10,248 nucleotides of DNA from Desulfuromusa sp. (GCA_029934755.1 JAOZLQ010000078.1:1-10248); one strand, 5' to 3'; counted from the stretch's first letter, positions 1 to 7,419 are shown. Notes: a model not told the origin generated them from the sequence alone. Made by a program: numbers and translations.

Positions 1-2
1 TT

Positions 3-128
3 CGCTGGAGAACTGTTGGGGGGATTGCAGGCAGCTGGATCACAACCCCAATATTCGCCTGCCTGATCAGTTTTATCTTCCTGTTCATTATTCAGAATGT
101 TTTCCAGCAGACAGTTTATTTGCCGTAG
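3..128 (+). CDS. C-terminal fragment of a PiT-family inorganic phosphate permease (5' end outside window)
   Basis: Frame 3 is open from the left edge to a TAG at 126-128 and gives 41 residues. They begin RWRTVGGIAGSWITTP and continue into one strongly hydrophobic helix (roughly residues 15-33, rich in I, F and L), ending in a short polar tail. The pattern TVGGIAGSW followed by a last membrane helix resembles the C-terminus of PiT-type low-affinity phosphate transporters of the inner membrane. This is family knowledge applied to a short fragment. The gene converges on rng, and its stop codon lies directly against the left edge of repeat copy 1. A competing open frame at 2-202 gives a less typical protein that runs into the repeat and was not chosen. 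No terminator hairpin other than the repeat itself is seen downstream. Confidence 0.6.
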   Translation, partial: RWRTVGGIAGSWITTPIFACLISFIFLFIIQNVFQQTVYLP

Positions 129-309
129 ATAAAATCAAGACAATCAACTTTGCCACCAAGACACCAAGAGAACCAAAGTCAAAAACGTTTACAAGGTTTT
201 AAAACCAAAAAAAACGGTTTTGATTTTCCTTGGTGCCCTTGGCGTCTTGGTGGCTATTTTTTCCTTTCTCAAGGCTTTCTCTGCGTACTCAACGCCTTTC
301 CGTTAAAAG
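129..309. repeat. Long palindromic intergenic repeat, copy 1 (left outer arm short)
   Basis: This is an imperfect inverted repeat centred on GGTTTTAAAACC at 195-206. The inner arms are GCCACCAAGACACCAAG (152-168) and CTTGGCGTCTTGGTGGC (238-254), facing each other. The right side continues into the outer arm and ends at about 308 with CCGTTAAAA. The left outer arm is missing its purine-rich GGAGAG part and stops at the pit stop codon. The centre reads in the same direction as copies 2 and 3. The flanks are exchanged: the AAAGTTGATTG signature lies on the left and GGCTAT on the right. The left inner arm has one CCAAG unit fewer than copies 2 and 3. It sits between the convergent pit and rng genes, so either transcript could form a long hairpin here. 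Confidence 0.88.
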
Positions 310-342
310 TTTTTCCTGATATTTTCGTTGTCATATGGGGCT

Positions 343-1845
343 TCAGCCTACCGCAATTTCGAATTGCTCAATATGAAAGCCCGGACGTGAATTAATCGAA
401 ACAGTTCGCCCGTAACGCTGCTCCAGTTCATCCAACCCACAACGTTCTTCATCAAGCAATAAACCAGCAACTCCCGGATGAGCCAACAAGGTTATATTCC
501 CCGCAGGCAAATCGGCCATTTCACGATGAAGTTCCCGCAGAATCTCGTAAATGACCGTCAACTTGCCCTTAACATAGCCTTTCCCTTCACAGTATGGACA
601 GGGCTCGCAAAGAGTACGGCCAATACTTTCCCGTACCCGTTTACGTGTCATTTCGACCAGGCCAAGCTCTGAAATTTTCAGAATATTGGTTTTATTTTTA
701 TCTTGCTTCAGCGCCTCTTCCAGAGCAGCATGAACTTTTTCACGATGAGCTGCTCTATCCATATCAATAAAATCGATGATAATCAAACCACCGATATTGC
801 GTAAGCGCAGCTGAAAAGCAATTTCTTTAAGGGCCTCTAAGTTTGTCTTCAGAATTGTATCTTCAAAATTATGTTTACCAACATAGCGTCCGGTATTGAC
901 ATCGATTGCAACGAGAGCCTCTGTCTGCTCAATAATAATAGAACCACCACTCTTCAACCAGACCTTGCGCCCCAAAGATCGCGAAATTTCCACCTCAAGC
1001 CCATAAGCATCGAAAATCGGTTCATCCCCTTTGTAGAGTTCAATGCAATAGTTCAACCGTGGCATGAATGTCCGCAAAAACCGGACAATTTTATCGTACT
1101 CTTCAATATTATCGACCACGATTCTTTTGACATCTTCAGTCAAAATGTCACGCAATACCTTGCTGGTAACATCTAAGTCAGAATGGATCAGGCTGGGCGC
1201 ATTTATTTCATCGAGACCACGGCTAAGATTTTCCCAGAGACCAACCAAAAATTCCATATCCAGGCGCAGGTCATCCTCACTTTTACCTTCAGAAACAGTT
1301 CGGACAATAAAACCAGTTCCTGGTGTCCGCATCGAATCAATGCCCTTCCGCAAGCGCTCACGTTCCTCTTCACTTTCAATCCGTCGAGAAATGCCAATAT
1401 GATCAACCGTCGGCATATAGACCAGATGTCGACCCGGCAGTGAAATATGTGATGTAATGCGCGCACCTTTAGTTCCAATTGGTTCTTTGGATATTTGCAC
1501 CAGCAGTTCTTGTCCTTCAGTAAGAAGATCCTCTATGGGCGGAAGGGATGATATTTCAGTAGTCTCCTCCTGATCAGGCAGATCATCCCCCTCAATACTC
1601 CGTTCAACTTGTTCCATTTCATCCATAACATCAGCAACATATAAAAACGCCGCTTTTGCCAAACCGATATCAACAAAAGCCGCCTGCATTCCCGGCAAAA
1701 CACGAAGAACCTTACCTTTGTAGATATTCCCAACGATCCCCAGTTCCCGATCTCGTTCAATATAAAGTTCAGCGATGTGGCCACCCTCAAGCAACGCAAC
1801 CCGGGTTTCGTGAGAGGTGGTACTGATAACTAACTCCTTTGTCAT
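343..1845 (-). CDS. rng: Ribonuclease G (RNase E/G family endoribonuclease)
   Basis: This cytoplasmic endoribonuclease cuts single-stranded AU-rich RNA and takes part in rRNA 5' maturation and mRNA decay. The product is 500 residues, close to the usual RNase G length, with no long C-terminal scaffold as in RNase E. An S1-like RNA-binding domain lies at about residues 36-130, interrupted by an acidic insert at about 74-96. The catalytic core carries the metal-binding pair D315 (VAIDVNTG) and D358 (IIIDFIDM), 43 residues apart as in E. coli RNase E. The zinc-link CPxC is C416/C419, 58 residues after D358, also as in RNase E. The ATG at 1845 has an AGGAG at 1853-1857, about 7 bases upstream. The radical SAM gene lies upstream on the same strand, separated by repeat copy 2. 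Repeat copy 1 lies downstream, so palindromes flank the gene on both sides. All core residues look intact. Confidence 0.96.
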   Translation of the reverse strand: MTKELVISTTSHETRVALLEGGHIAELYIERDRELGIVGNIYKGKVLRVLPGMQAAFVDIGLAKAAFLYVADVMDEMEQVERSIEGDDLPDQEETTEISSLPPIEDLLTEGQELLVQISKEPIGTKGARITSHISLPGRHLVYMPTVDHIGISRRIESEEERERLRKGIDSMRTPGTGFIVRTVSEGKSEDDLRLDMEFLVGLWENLSRGLDEINAPSLIHSDLDVTSKVLRDILTEDVKRIVVDNIEEYDKIVRFLRTFMPRLNYCIELYKGDEPIFDAYGLEVEISRSLGRKVWLKSGGSIIIEQTEALVAIDVNTGRYVGKHNFEDTILKTNLEALKEIAFQLRLRNIGGLIIIDFIDMDRAAHREKVHAALEEALKQDKNKTNILKISELGLVEMTRKRVRESIGRTLCEPCPYCEGKGYVKGKLTVIYEILRELHREMADLPAGNITLLAHPGVAGLLLDEERCGLDELEQRYGRTVSINSRPGFHIEQFEIAVG

Positions 1846-1900
1846 AATTTTGCTCCTGTCTCTTTTATCTATATTTAAAGTGAAAGCTTAAAAACTACTT

Positions 1901-2122
1901 TTTAACGGAGAGACACAGAGTTGGAGAGAAAACCTTTAAAACCAGAGATAGCCACCAAGACGCCAAGTTCACCAAGAAAACCAAAGTCAAAAGCGTTTAT
2001 AAAGTTTTAAAACCCTAAAAGAAATGGTTTTGATTTACCTTGGTGCTCTTGGCGTCTTGGTGGCAAAGCTGATTGTTTTGGTTTTTCTCTGCAACTCTCC
2101 AACCCTGCGTCTCTCCGTTGAA
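1901..2122. repeat. Long palindromic intergenic repeat, copy 2 (complete)
   Basis: The outer ends are TTTAACGGAGAG (1901-1912) and CTCTCCGTTGAA (2111-2122). The inner arms are GCCACCAAGACGCCAAG (1951-1967) and its exact reverse complement (2048-2064). The centre AGTTTTAAAACC (2003-2014) has one change from copy 3. Outside the element no homology to the other copies is seen on the left; on the right a short CCTTTG (2124-2129) is shared with copy 3. It fills most of the 307-base gap between the radical SAM stop and the rng start (1846-2152). A transcript reading from the radical SAM gene into rng must therefore pass through the hairpin. The remaining 55 bases before rng are AT-rich and hold the rng ribosome binding site; no convincing promoter was identified there. 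Confidence 0.93.
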
Positions 2123-2152
2123 TCCTTTGATACTCTCCGAGTCTGGTGATTA

Positions 2153-4672
2153 TCAGTCTTTCAAAGTAATGCCAGTTTTTCGCACACCCAGACGCCGGAT
2201 TTCTTCGATATCCAATTCGAGCAATTGGGCTGCAACCTGCAAGGGGCCCCCTATAATTAACTCAATGTGCAACTCATCTTCAATTTGGTAGAGTTCAAGA
2301 ACATTTGGACGGATATCAACCTTCTTTTCCATCCCTTTTTTAATCCGTGAAATCAGAATTTGATCGGCGGCCAAAAAATTAATAATCCGTTGCGCCAGAT
2401 CAGTTGGTACCTCTTTTGGCAAAGGGACACGATAGCAACTGGAAGCGACTGATGCCGAAGGAGAGGGGGACTTCCAAGGGATAATATCACCTTCAATTAT
2501 TTTGAACCCCTCTGGAAGCTGAACATTGATCTTCTTGATAACATCATCTATTGGGATATTAGACAAAAATTCCAGGTCGACTAGCTCTGCTTCGCTGGAT
2601 ACCCCCATTGGCAGTGCTTCCAGGTAAGAAATTTTTGGCATGGGGTGAAATCCCTGGGAAAAACGAATCGGTAAATTCGCCCGACGGACAGCACGCTGGA
2701 ACATTTTCAGATATTCGAGATGCGCAACCATTCTGGCACGACCGCTCTTACTCAATTTGAGTCGTATACGGGTTAGCTGTTCTGTAGCATCAACTTTTAT
2801 CTTATTCTCTACAATAGTCTTAGGACTTACCCCTTCTTTTCCAACGACATCGATCAAACGCATCTTCAGATCTTCAAAATCACAGATATCACAGCCATGA
2901 CAAACCCCATCACGACAATCGAGAGTCTCAACCCCTTTAAACGCCTTATGCCGTTCACTCAAAAAGAACTTTTTGGGGACTCCACAATCAATATGCTCCC
3001 AGGGAAGAACTTCATCTTCTTCTCTCTGCCGCAAATACCAAGCTGGATCAATATTGCAGTCGGCAAAAGCTTGTTGCCATTTACTGAAATCGAAACACTC
3101 CCACCAACCATCAAAACGGCACCCAAGTTCGACAGCTCGTTCCAGAACAGCAGATAAACGTCGATCTCCACGAGCAAAGACCCCTTCCAGAAATGAGGAT
3201 TCAGCTCCATGGTATTTGAAACGTAACTTTTTCTGTCGCAGTCCATCGCGCAAAAGCCGCTGCTTACGCAGTGTCTCATCAATGCCAATTTGTGCTTCCC
3301 ACTGAAACGGAGTATGCGGCTTGGGAACAAAGGTCGATACGGCAACATTGACATCGTTCCCGCCAGTCCCTTTGCCGCTTTTTTTCACTTGTGCTGAAAG
3401 TTCAATCAATGCCTGCAAATCGACATCGGTTTCAGTCGGCAATCCCATCATAAAATAGAGCTTGATCAAACGCCAACCCAGATGAAATGCAGTTTTTGTC
3501 GATTCCAGTAGATCGTCAGCACTGATTCCTTTATTGATCAGTTCCCGCAATCGCTCAGTTCCCGCCTCTGGTGCTAAAGTAAAGCCGGTTTTACGCACCT
3601 TCTTTACCTCTTCCATTAGAGCAGGAGTCAGTGAACCGACCCGCAGGCTGGGAAGGGAAACTGAGATTCTATCATCAGCATATTCAGCCATCAATTGCTG
3701 CAACAATGGTTCAATACAAGTATAGTCACCACTAGAAAGCGAGAGAAGAGAGACTTCTTCAAATCCAGAATTCTGCAGAGATTCAGCAATCAACTCTCTG
3801 ATTTTCTCAGGACTACGTTCACGCACTGGACGATAGATATAACCCGCCTGACAAAACCGGCAGCCACGGGTACAACCACGGGTAATCTCCATGGCAACCC
3901 GATTATGAATCGTCTGCATAAACGGGATGATCGGTCGCGTGGGAAAAGGAGCCGTTTCGAGATCATTGAGAAAACGACGCCGGATCTTGTCATATCCCTG
4001 CTGGAGCGGAATAATTTTATCAATACAGCCGTTGGTTTGATAGCTGACATCAAATAGTTCGGGAATATAGAAACCTTCAAGCTTGACCAGTTGTTGCAGT
4101 AATTGTTTGCGAGTCCAGTTTTCCTGCCTGCCTTGGCGCACCAACGCAACTAATTCGACAACCGCCTCTTCGCCATCGCCAATTAAAGCAACATCAAAAA
4201 AATCGGCCAACGGTTCAGGATTAAACGCACAAGGGCCACCAACCACGATCAGCGGCGCAGTCTCATCCCGCTGTTCCCGACGCAATGGAATCCCAGACAA
4301 ATTAAGCATCGTCAGTAAGTTGCTGTAACTGAGTTCATACTGCAAAGTAAAACCGACAATATCAAATTCACTTAAAGGGAGAGATGATTCCAGCGAGCAG
4401 AGTGGCTGCTGGTTATCCCTCAGCCACTGCTCCATATCGGCCCAGGGAGAATAGACCCGCTCAGCAGAAACCCAATCCAGATTATTAAGGATATTATAAA
4501 GAATTGGAAAACCAATATGACTCATCCCCACTTCATAAACATCGGGGAAAGCTAGTGCCATTCGCACTTCAATATCAGTGTCTAATTTACAGATACTGCC
4601 AAGTTCACCACCAAGATAGCGAGAGGGACGACTGACTTGGGTTAATGCTTCTGTTTGATCTATTTTTGACAA
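2153..4672 (-). CDS. Radical SAM protein fused to DUF2344 (TIGR03960/TIGR03936-type), function unknown
   Basis: The product is 839 residues from the chosen start. The N-terminal region (about 15-200) resembles B12-binding-like domains of radical SAM enzymes (RYLGGE, FPDVYEVGMSHIGF, VVGGPCAFNPEP, LIGDGEEA). A radical SAM core follows, with the [4Fe-4S] motif CTRGCRFC at C267, C271 and C274. A second cysteine cluster, C586-x4-C591-x2-C594-x2-C597, precedes the C-terminal DUF2344 domain (from about 633; RMVAHLEYLKMFQRAVRR, FSQGFHPMPK). In many bacteria these two domains are separate neighbouring genes next to RNase E/G or ribosomal protein genes, which suggests an RNA- or translation-related job, but the substrate is unknown. 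The longest frame begins with TTG at 4729 beside the repeat end. I prefer TTG 4672, because AGGTGG lies 4 bases before it and the family homology (SRPSRYLGGE) begins soon after. There is no ATG in this part of the frame. Confidence 0.93.
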   Translation of the reverse strand: MSKIDQTEALTQVSRPSRYLGGELGSICKLDTDIEVRMALAFPDVYEVGMSHIGFPILYNILNNLDWVSAERVYSPWADMEQWLRDNQQPLCSLESSLPLSEFDIVGFTLQYELSYSNLLTMLNLSGIPLRREQRDETAPLIVVGGPCAFNPEPLADFFDVALIGDGEEAVVELVALVRQGRQENWTRKQLLQQLVKLEGFYIPELFDVSYQTNGCIDKIIPLQQGYDKIRRRFLNDLETAPFPTRPIIPFMQTIHNRVAMEITRGCTRGCRFCQAGYIYRPVRERSPEKIRELIAESLQNSGFEEVSLLSLSSGDYTCIEPLLQQLMAEYADDRISVSLPSLRVGSLTPALMEEVKKVRKTGFTLAPEAGTERLRELINKGISADDLLESTKTAFHLGWRLIKLYFMMGLPTETDVDLQALIELSAQVKKSGKGTGGNDVNVAVSTFVPKPHTPFQWEAQIGIDETLRKQRLLRDGLRQKKLRFKYHGAESSFLEGVFARGDRRLSAVLERAVELGCRFDGWWECFDFSKWQQAFADCNIDPAWYLRQREEDEVLPWEHIDCGVPKKFFLSERHKAFKGVETLDCRDGVCHGCDICDFEDLKMRLIDVVGKEGVSPKTIVENKIKVDATEQLTRIRLKLSKSGRARMVAHLEYLKMFQRAVRRANLPIRFSQGFHPMPKISYLEALPMGVSSEAELVDLEFLSNIPIDDVIKKINVQLPEGFKIIEGDIIPWKSPSPSASVASSCYRVPLPKEVPTDLAQRIINFLAADQILISRIKKGMEKKVDIRPNVLELYQIEDELHIELIIGGPLQVAAQLLELDIEEIRRLGVRKTGITLKD

Positions 4673-4676
4673 AATT

Positions 4677-4682
4677 CCACCT
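4677..4682 (-). promoter_or_regulatory. Shine-Dalgarno that decides the TTG start of the radical SAM gene
   Basis: On the minus strand AGGTGG is followed by AATT and then TTG at 4672. The alternative TTG at 4729 is preceded by repeat-end sequence (CTCTCCGTTAAAC) with no purine-rich site. Confidence 0.6.
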
Positions 4683-4731
4683 GTTTTTCTATTTGTAAAA
4701 CTGATTCTAATCGCTGGGTACAAAATCAATG

Positions 4732-4951
4732 TTTAACGGAGAGGCGCAGAGTTGGAGAGAAAACCTTTAAAACCAGAGATAGCCACCAAGACGCCAAGTT
4801 CACCAAGAAAACCAAACTCAAAAGCGTTTATAAGGTTTTAAAACCATAAAAAGCGGTTTTGATTGTCTTGGTATTCTTGGCGTCTTGGTGGCAAAGTTAA
4901 TTGTTCTGGTTTTTCTCTCCGGCTCTCCACCTCTGCGCCTCTCCGTTAAAA
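4732..4951. repeat. Long palindromic intergenic repeat, copy 3 (complete, most symmetrical)
   Basis: The element runs from TTTAACGGAGAGGCGCAGAG (4732-4751) to CTCTGCGCCTCTCCGTTAAA (4931-4950), an exact inverted pair of 20 bases. It is centred on the perfect 12-base palindrome GGTTTTAAAACC (4834-4845). Inner arms GCCACCAAGACGCCAAG (4782-4798) and its complement (4877-4893) also match. Within the left arm CCAAG-type words occur at 4786, 4794, 4803 and 4812. GGAGAG-type words occur at 4738, 4746 and 4754. It fills most of the 325-base gap between the J-domain gene and the radical SAM gene (4673-4997), both minus strand. The rest of the gap holds only the radical SAM leader and an AT-rich tail after the J gene. 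Confidence 0.95.
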
Positions 4952-4997
4952 CCTTTGGCATTATCAGTAACTTAAATGTCTCTGTAAAAAAACACTC

Positions 4998-5291
4998 TCA
5001 ACCCTTTTCGCCCCAGAGTCCGACACCGTAAAACTGCTCTTGCAAACGCTCCTCGGGATATTGTTCAAAAAATATCTCTTTGGAAAAATCAAACCTGTAG
5101 TCACTGATGTATTCATTTAAAATTTTATATGCCGCATTGATTCGCCGAATTTTATCATTATCCGGAGCTGCACCTCTATCAGGGTGATATTGGCGCACCA
5201 GTTGCCGATGGCGAGCACGAATTTTTTTCAGGGTCACTTGCTGCGGCAAATCAAACTCGGTCAACGCTGCCATCAAATCATCATAAGTCAT
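4998..5291 (-). CDS. Small J-domain protein (DnaJ-like co-chaperone)
   Basis: This 97-residue cytoplasmic protein is little more than a J domain. A helix with basic residues (VTLKKIRARHRQLVRQY) leads into the HPD signature at residues 36-38. A second helix follows (DNDKIRRINAAYKILNEYI), then a short aromatic and acidic tail ending in GLWGEKG. The HPD triad is the contact that stimulates Hsp70 ATPase in this family. There is no Gly/Phe region, zinc finger or C-terminal substrate domain, so it is not DnaJ itself; its Hsp70 partner and client are unknown. The open frame extends upstream to 5366, but ATG 5291 has GGGAGA about 4 bases before it, and the extension (Tyr-, Cys- and Phe-rich) looks like non-coding sequence. 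It is divergent from radA across a 193-base gap. Repeat copy 3 lies 46 bases past its stop. Confidence 0.87.
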   Translation of the reverse strand: MTYDDLMAALTEFDLPQQVTLKKIRARHRQLVRQYHPDRGAAPDNDKIRRINAAYKILNEYISDYRFDFSKEIFFEQYPEERLQEQFYGVGLWGEKG

Positions 5292-5419
5292 AAAATCTCC
5301 CAACAATGAGACGAAATAACAGTAATAAATAACTTCTAAATATACCTCAGAAAAGTGACGGAGCATAGTTTATAAAAGAAAACTGCGATTTTCTGCACAA
5401 AACATTTCATGCAGACTAT

Positions 5420-5449
5420 TTGACAGTTCAGCACCGTTCAGAATAGGAT
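5420..5449 (+). promoter_or_regulatory. Probable sigma70 promoter of radA
   Basis: A perfect -35 box TTGACA (5420-5425) is followed after 18 bases by TAGGAT (5444-5449), which matches TATAAT at four of six positions. Transcription would begin near 5456, about 30 bases before the radA start. It lies in the divergent gap between the J-domain gene and radA. No equally good promoter was seen for the J-domain gene. Confidence 0.5.
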
Positions 5450-5484
5450 GCGTTTTTATTTTGCCATCATTCCATGGAGACACT

Positions 5485-6840
5485 GTGGCACGCCAAAAAA
5501 CTATCTATAGCTGCCAAAATTGTGGTTTTCAAAGTCCTAAGTGGCTGGGGAGATGCCCTGATTGTCAGCAATGGAATACCTTGGTTGAGGAACAACCAGT
5601 GACAACTGCTGGTCACAGTCGAGCTCTTCCTGAGCCAGGCAAGCCTCAGAAGCTAGCTGAGATTAGCAGCAGCGAAGAAGATCGCTTAAGCTGTGGCCTA
5701 ACCGAACTGAACCGAACTCTTGGTGGCGGAGTTGTCCCTGGATCGTTGATTCTGGTTGGTGGTGATCCCGGTATTGGTAAATCCACTTTATTACTGCAGG
5801 CCTTTGCCAAATTAGCAAAAAATGGCACCGCTCTTTACGTGACCGCAGAAGAATCGACCCGACAGGTCAAACTGCGTGCCGACCGCCTCGGCATCAAAAC
5901 CGACAATCTCTACCTGCTGGCTGAAACCTCCCTGGAACAGATAAAACAGCGAATCAAGGAACTGCAACCAGACTTTCTGGTCATCGATTCAATCCAGACC
6001 ATTTTTACCAGTATGCTTGATTCTGCCCCTGGCAGTGTAAGTCAAGTACGCGAATGTACTGGCCAGTTGATGATTCAAGCCAAAGGGGATGGGCTGCCAA
6101 CTTTTCTGGTCGGCCATGTCACCAAAGATGGAGCAATTGCCGGGCCAAGAGTTCTCGAACATATAGTTGATACCGTCCTCTACTTTGAAGGTGACCCCGG
6201 GCATCCCTATCGAATTCTGCGAGCAGTCAAAAATCGTTTTGGCTCAACCAATGAAATCGGTGTTTTCGAAATGCAGGAACAAGGCCTTCGCGAAGTCAGT
6301 AATCCATCCGAATTGTTTCTTGCAGAACGCCCGCAAAAAAGTGCTGGAAGCGCTGTAGTGGCCGCCCTAGAAGGGAGCCGGCCACTTTTGGTAGAACTGC
6401 AAGCATTGGTTTCCAATAGTTCTTTCGGCACCCCACAGCGAACCGCTATCGGCATTGATCACAAGCGGATCGCCCTGTTGATTGCAATTTTGGAGAAAAA
6501 AATCGAATTATCACTGGCAGGACAAGATATTTTCCTTAATGTCGCTGGTGGTGTCCGCCTTGATGAACCCGCCATTGACCTTGCAGCCATTGCAGCACTC
6601 GCTTCCAGCCATTTAAACCGGGTCATTAAGCCACAATTGGTTCTCTTTGGGGAAGTTGGTCTTACCGGAGAGATAAGGGCAGTTTCGCAACCAGAATTAC
6701 GTGTCAACGAGGCTGCCCGGCTCGGCTTCACCCAGTGTGTTCTACCAAAGGGGAATTTAAAAAATATTGACAGCCCTGATTCAATTCAATTGATCGGTAT
6801 CAGCCATGCCAGCGAGGCACTTGATGTTATTTTTGAATAG
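5485..6840 (+). CDS. radA: DNA repair/recombination protein RadA (Sms)
   Basis: RadA is a RecA-like ATPase that helps process recombination intermediates and promotes branch migration of D-loops with RecA. The product is 451 residues, normal for the family. The N-terminal zinc finger is C10-x2-C13 and C24-x2-C27. Walker A is GGDPGIGKST (92-101), and the Walker B-type strand FLVIDS ends at D168-S169. The RadA-specific KNRFGS motif is at 249-254. The C-terminal region (from about 280) is the Lon-protease-like ring domain. The open frame reaches back to TTG 5461. GTG 5485 was chosen because GGAGA (5476-5480) lies just before it and the product then starts MARQKTIYSCQNCG, as RadA proteins usually do. 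moaC follows after 56 bases on the same strand and may be co-transcribed. Confidence 0.97.
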   Translation: MARQKTIYSCQNCGFQSPKWLGRCPDCQQWNTLVEEQPVTTAGHSRALPEPGKPQKLAEISSSEEDRLSCGLTELNRTLGGGVVPGSLILVGGDPGIGKSTLLLQAFAKLAKNGTALYVTAEESTRQVKLRADRLGIKTDNLYLLAETSLEQIKQRIKELQPDFLVIDSIQTIFTSMLDSAPGSVSQVRECTGQLMIQAKGDGLPTFLVGHVTKDGAIAGPRVLEHIVDTVLYFEGDPGHPYRILRAVKNRFGSTNEIGVFEMQEQGLREVSNPSELFLAERPQKSAGSAVVAALEGSRPLLVELQALVSNSSFGTPQRTAIGIDHKRIALLIAILEKKIELSLAGQDIFLNVAGGVRLDEPAIDLAAIAALASSHLNRVIKPQLVLFGEVGLTGEIRAVSQPELRVNEAARLGFTQCVLPKGNLKNIDSPDSIQLIGISHASEALDVIFE

Positions 6841-6896
6841 AGAATCCGGTGTTTCCCAGACTTTTGTGCGCAAACTTAAATACAGGGGGATTGACA

Positions 6897-7376
6897 ATGC
6901 CTGAAGATTTGACTCATTTCGACAAAAACGGTCAAGCTATCATGGTTGATGTTAGCAAAAAACCATTGACAGTTCGTGAAGCTGTGGCTGGTGGAGAAAT
7001 CCAGATGCGCCCAGAAACCCTGCAACAGATTCTGGGGCAGCGAATTAAAAAAGGTGATGTCTTCTCTGTTGCCCGACTTGCAGGAATTATGGCAGCAAAG
7101 CAAACCTCAGCTCTCATCCCCCTTTGTCACCCTCTCCCCTTAAGTGCAGTGGAGATTGATTTTGATAGCGATCCACAACACGGAAGGGTTACCATTACGG
7201 CAACCACTAAAGTCACTGGGCAAACCGGGATCGAGATGGAAGCACTCACCGCAGTATCAATTGCAGCACTGACCATTTATGATATGTGTAAAGCCATTGA
7301 CAGAGAGATGGTCATTGGAGGAATCTGTCTATTGAAAAAATCGGGTGGGAAGAGTGGAACCTTTATCCGTAAATAG
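6897..7376 (+). CDS. moaC: Cyclic pyranopterin monophosphate synthase MoaC
   Basis: MoaC converts the MoaA product (3',8-cyclo-7,8-dihydro-GTP) to cyclic pyranopterin monophosphate in molybdenum cofactor synthesis. The product is 159 residues, the usual length. Conserved blocks are present: K52 in RIKKGDV, LCHPLPL with H78, EMEALTAVSIAALTIYDM with E115 and D129, K132 after it, and the C-terminal KKSGGKSG. These correspond, one residue shifted, to the active-site set described for E. coli MoaC. A GTG-started extension from 6849 is possible, but ATG 6897 has GGGGGA about 6 bases upstream and gives the standard N-terminus. No other molybdopterin gene is in the window. The neighbourhood (radA before, a membrane protein after) does not add to the assignment. 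Confidence 0.97.
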   Translation: MPEDLTHFDKNGQAIMVDVSKKPLTVREAVAGGEIQMRPETLQQILGQRIKKGDVFSVARLAGIMAAKQTSALIPLCHPLPLSAVEIDFDSDPQHGRVTITATTKVTGQTGIEMEALTAVSIAALTIYDMCKAIDREMVIGGICLLKKSGGKSGTFIRK

Positions 7377-7390
7377 TTCTCAACGGACAA

Positions 7391-7419
7391 TTGGAAAAAT
7401 CCACCAGACCTGATAAATT
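7391..7419 (+). promoter_or_regulatory. Possible sigma70 promoter of the membrane-protein gene
   Basis: TTGGAA (7391-7396), 17 bases, then TAAATT (7414-7419), located in the short gap after moaC and 36 bases before the next start codon. Each box has about four of six consensus bases, so this is suggestive only. Confidence 0.3.

Noticed and set aside
2..202. Open frame from the left edge running into repeat copy 1 (66 codons)
   Set aside because: The overlapping frame 3 gives a convincing membrane-transporter C-terminus ending at 128. This frame gives no recognisable pattern, and its last third is repeat sequence.
129..309. Possible CRISPR repeats, because of the GTTTTAAAACC-like centre
   Set aside because: There is no array of regularly spaced direct repeats. 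The sequence is the centre of one palindrome per intergenic gap.
150..395. Open frame of 81 codons across repeat copy 1 and the rng end
   Set aside because: It is made of repeat sequence and antisense rng codons. It has no ribosome site, and its composition is unlike a protein.
871..1443. Several + strand open frames opposite rng
   Set aside because: They are antisense to a strongly conserved RNase G sequence with intact catalytic residues. No ribosome sites or recognisable products.
2897..4328. Open frames of 80-130 codons on both strands within the radical SAM gene
   Set aside because: Shadows of the long conserved gene. The products are low-complexity or rich in Ser, Arg and Thr, with no family pattern.
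6767..6795. TTGACA inside the 3' end of radA as a moaC promoter
   Set aside because: No acceptable -10 box at 16-18 bases spacing; it lies within coding sequence.
6849..6896. GTG-started N-terminal extension of MoaC (16 residues)
   Set aside because: The ATG at 6897 has a clear purine-rich ribosome site and yields the normal MoaC N-terminus; the extension looks like non-coding gap sequence.
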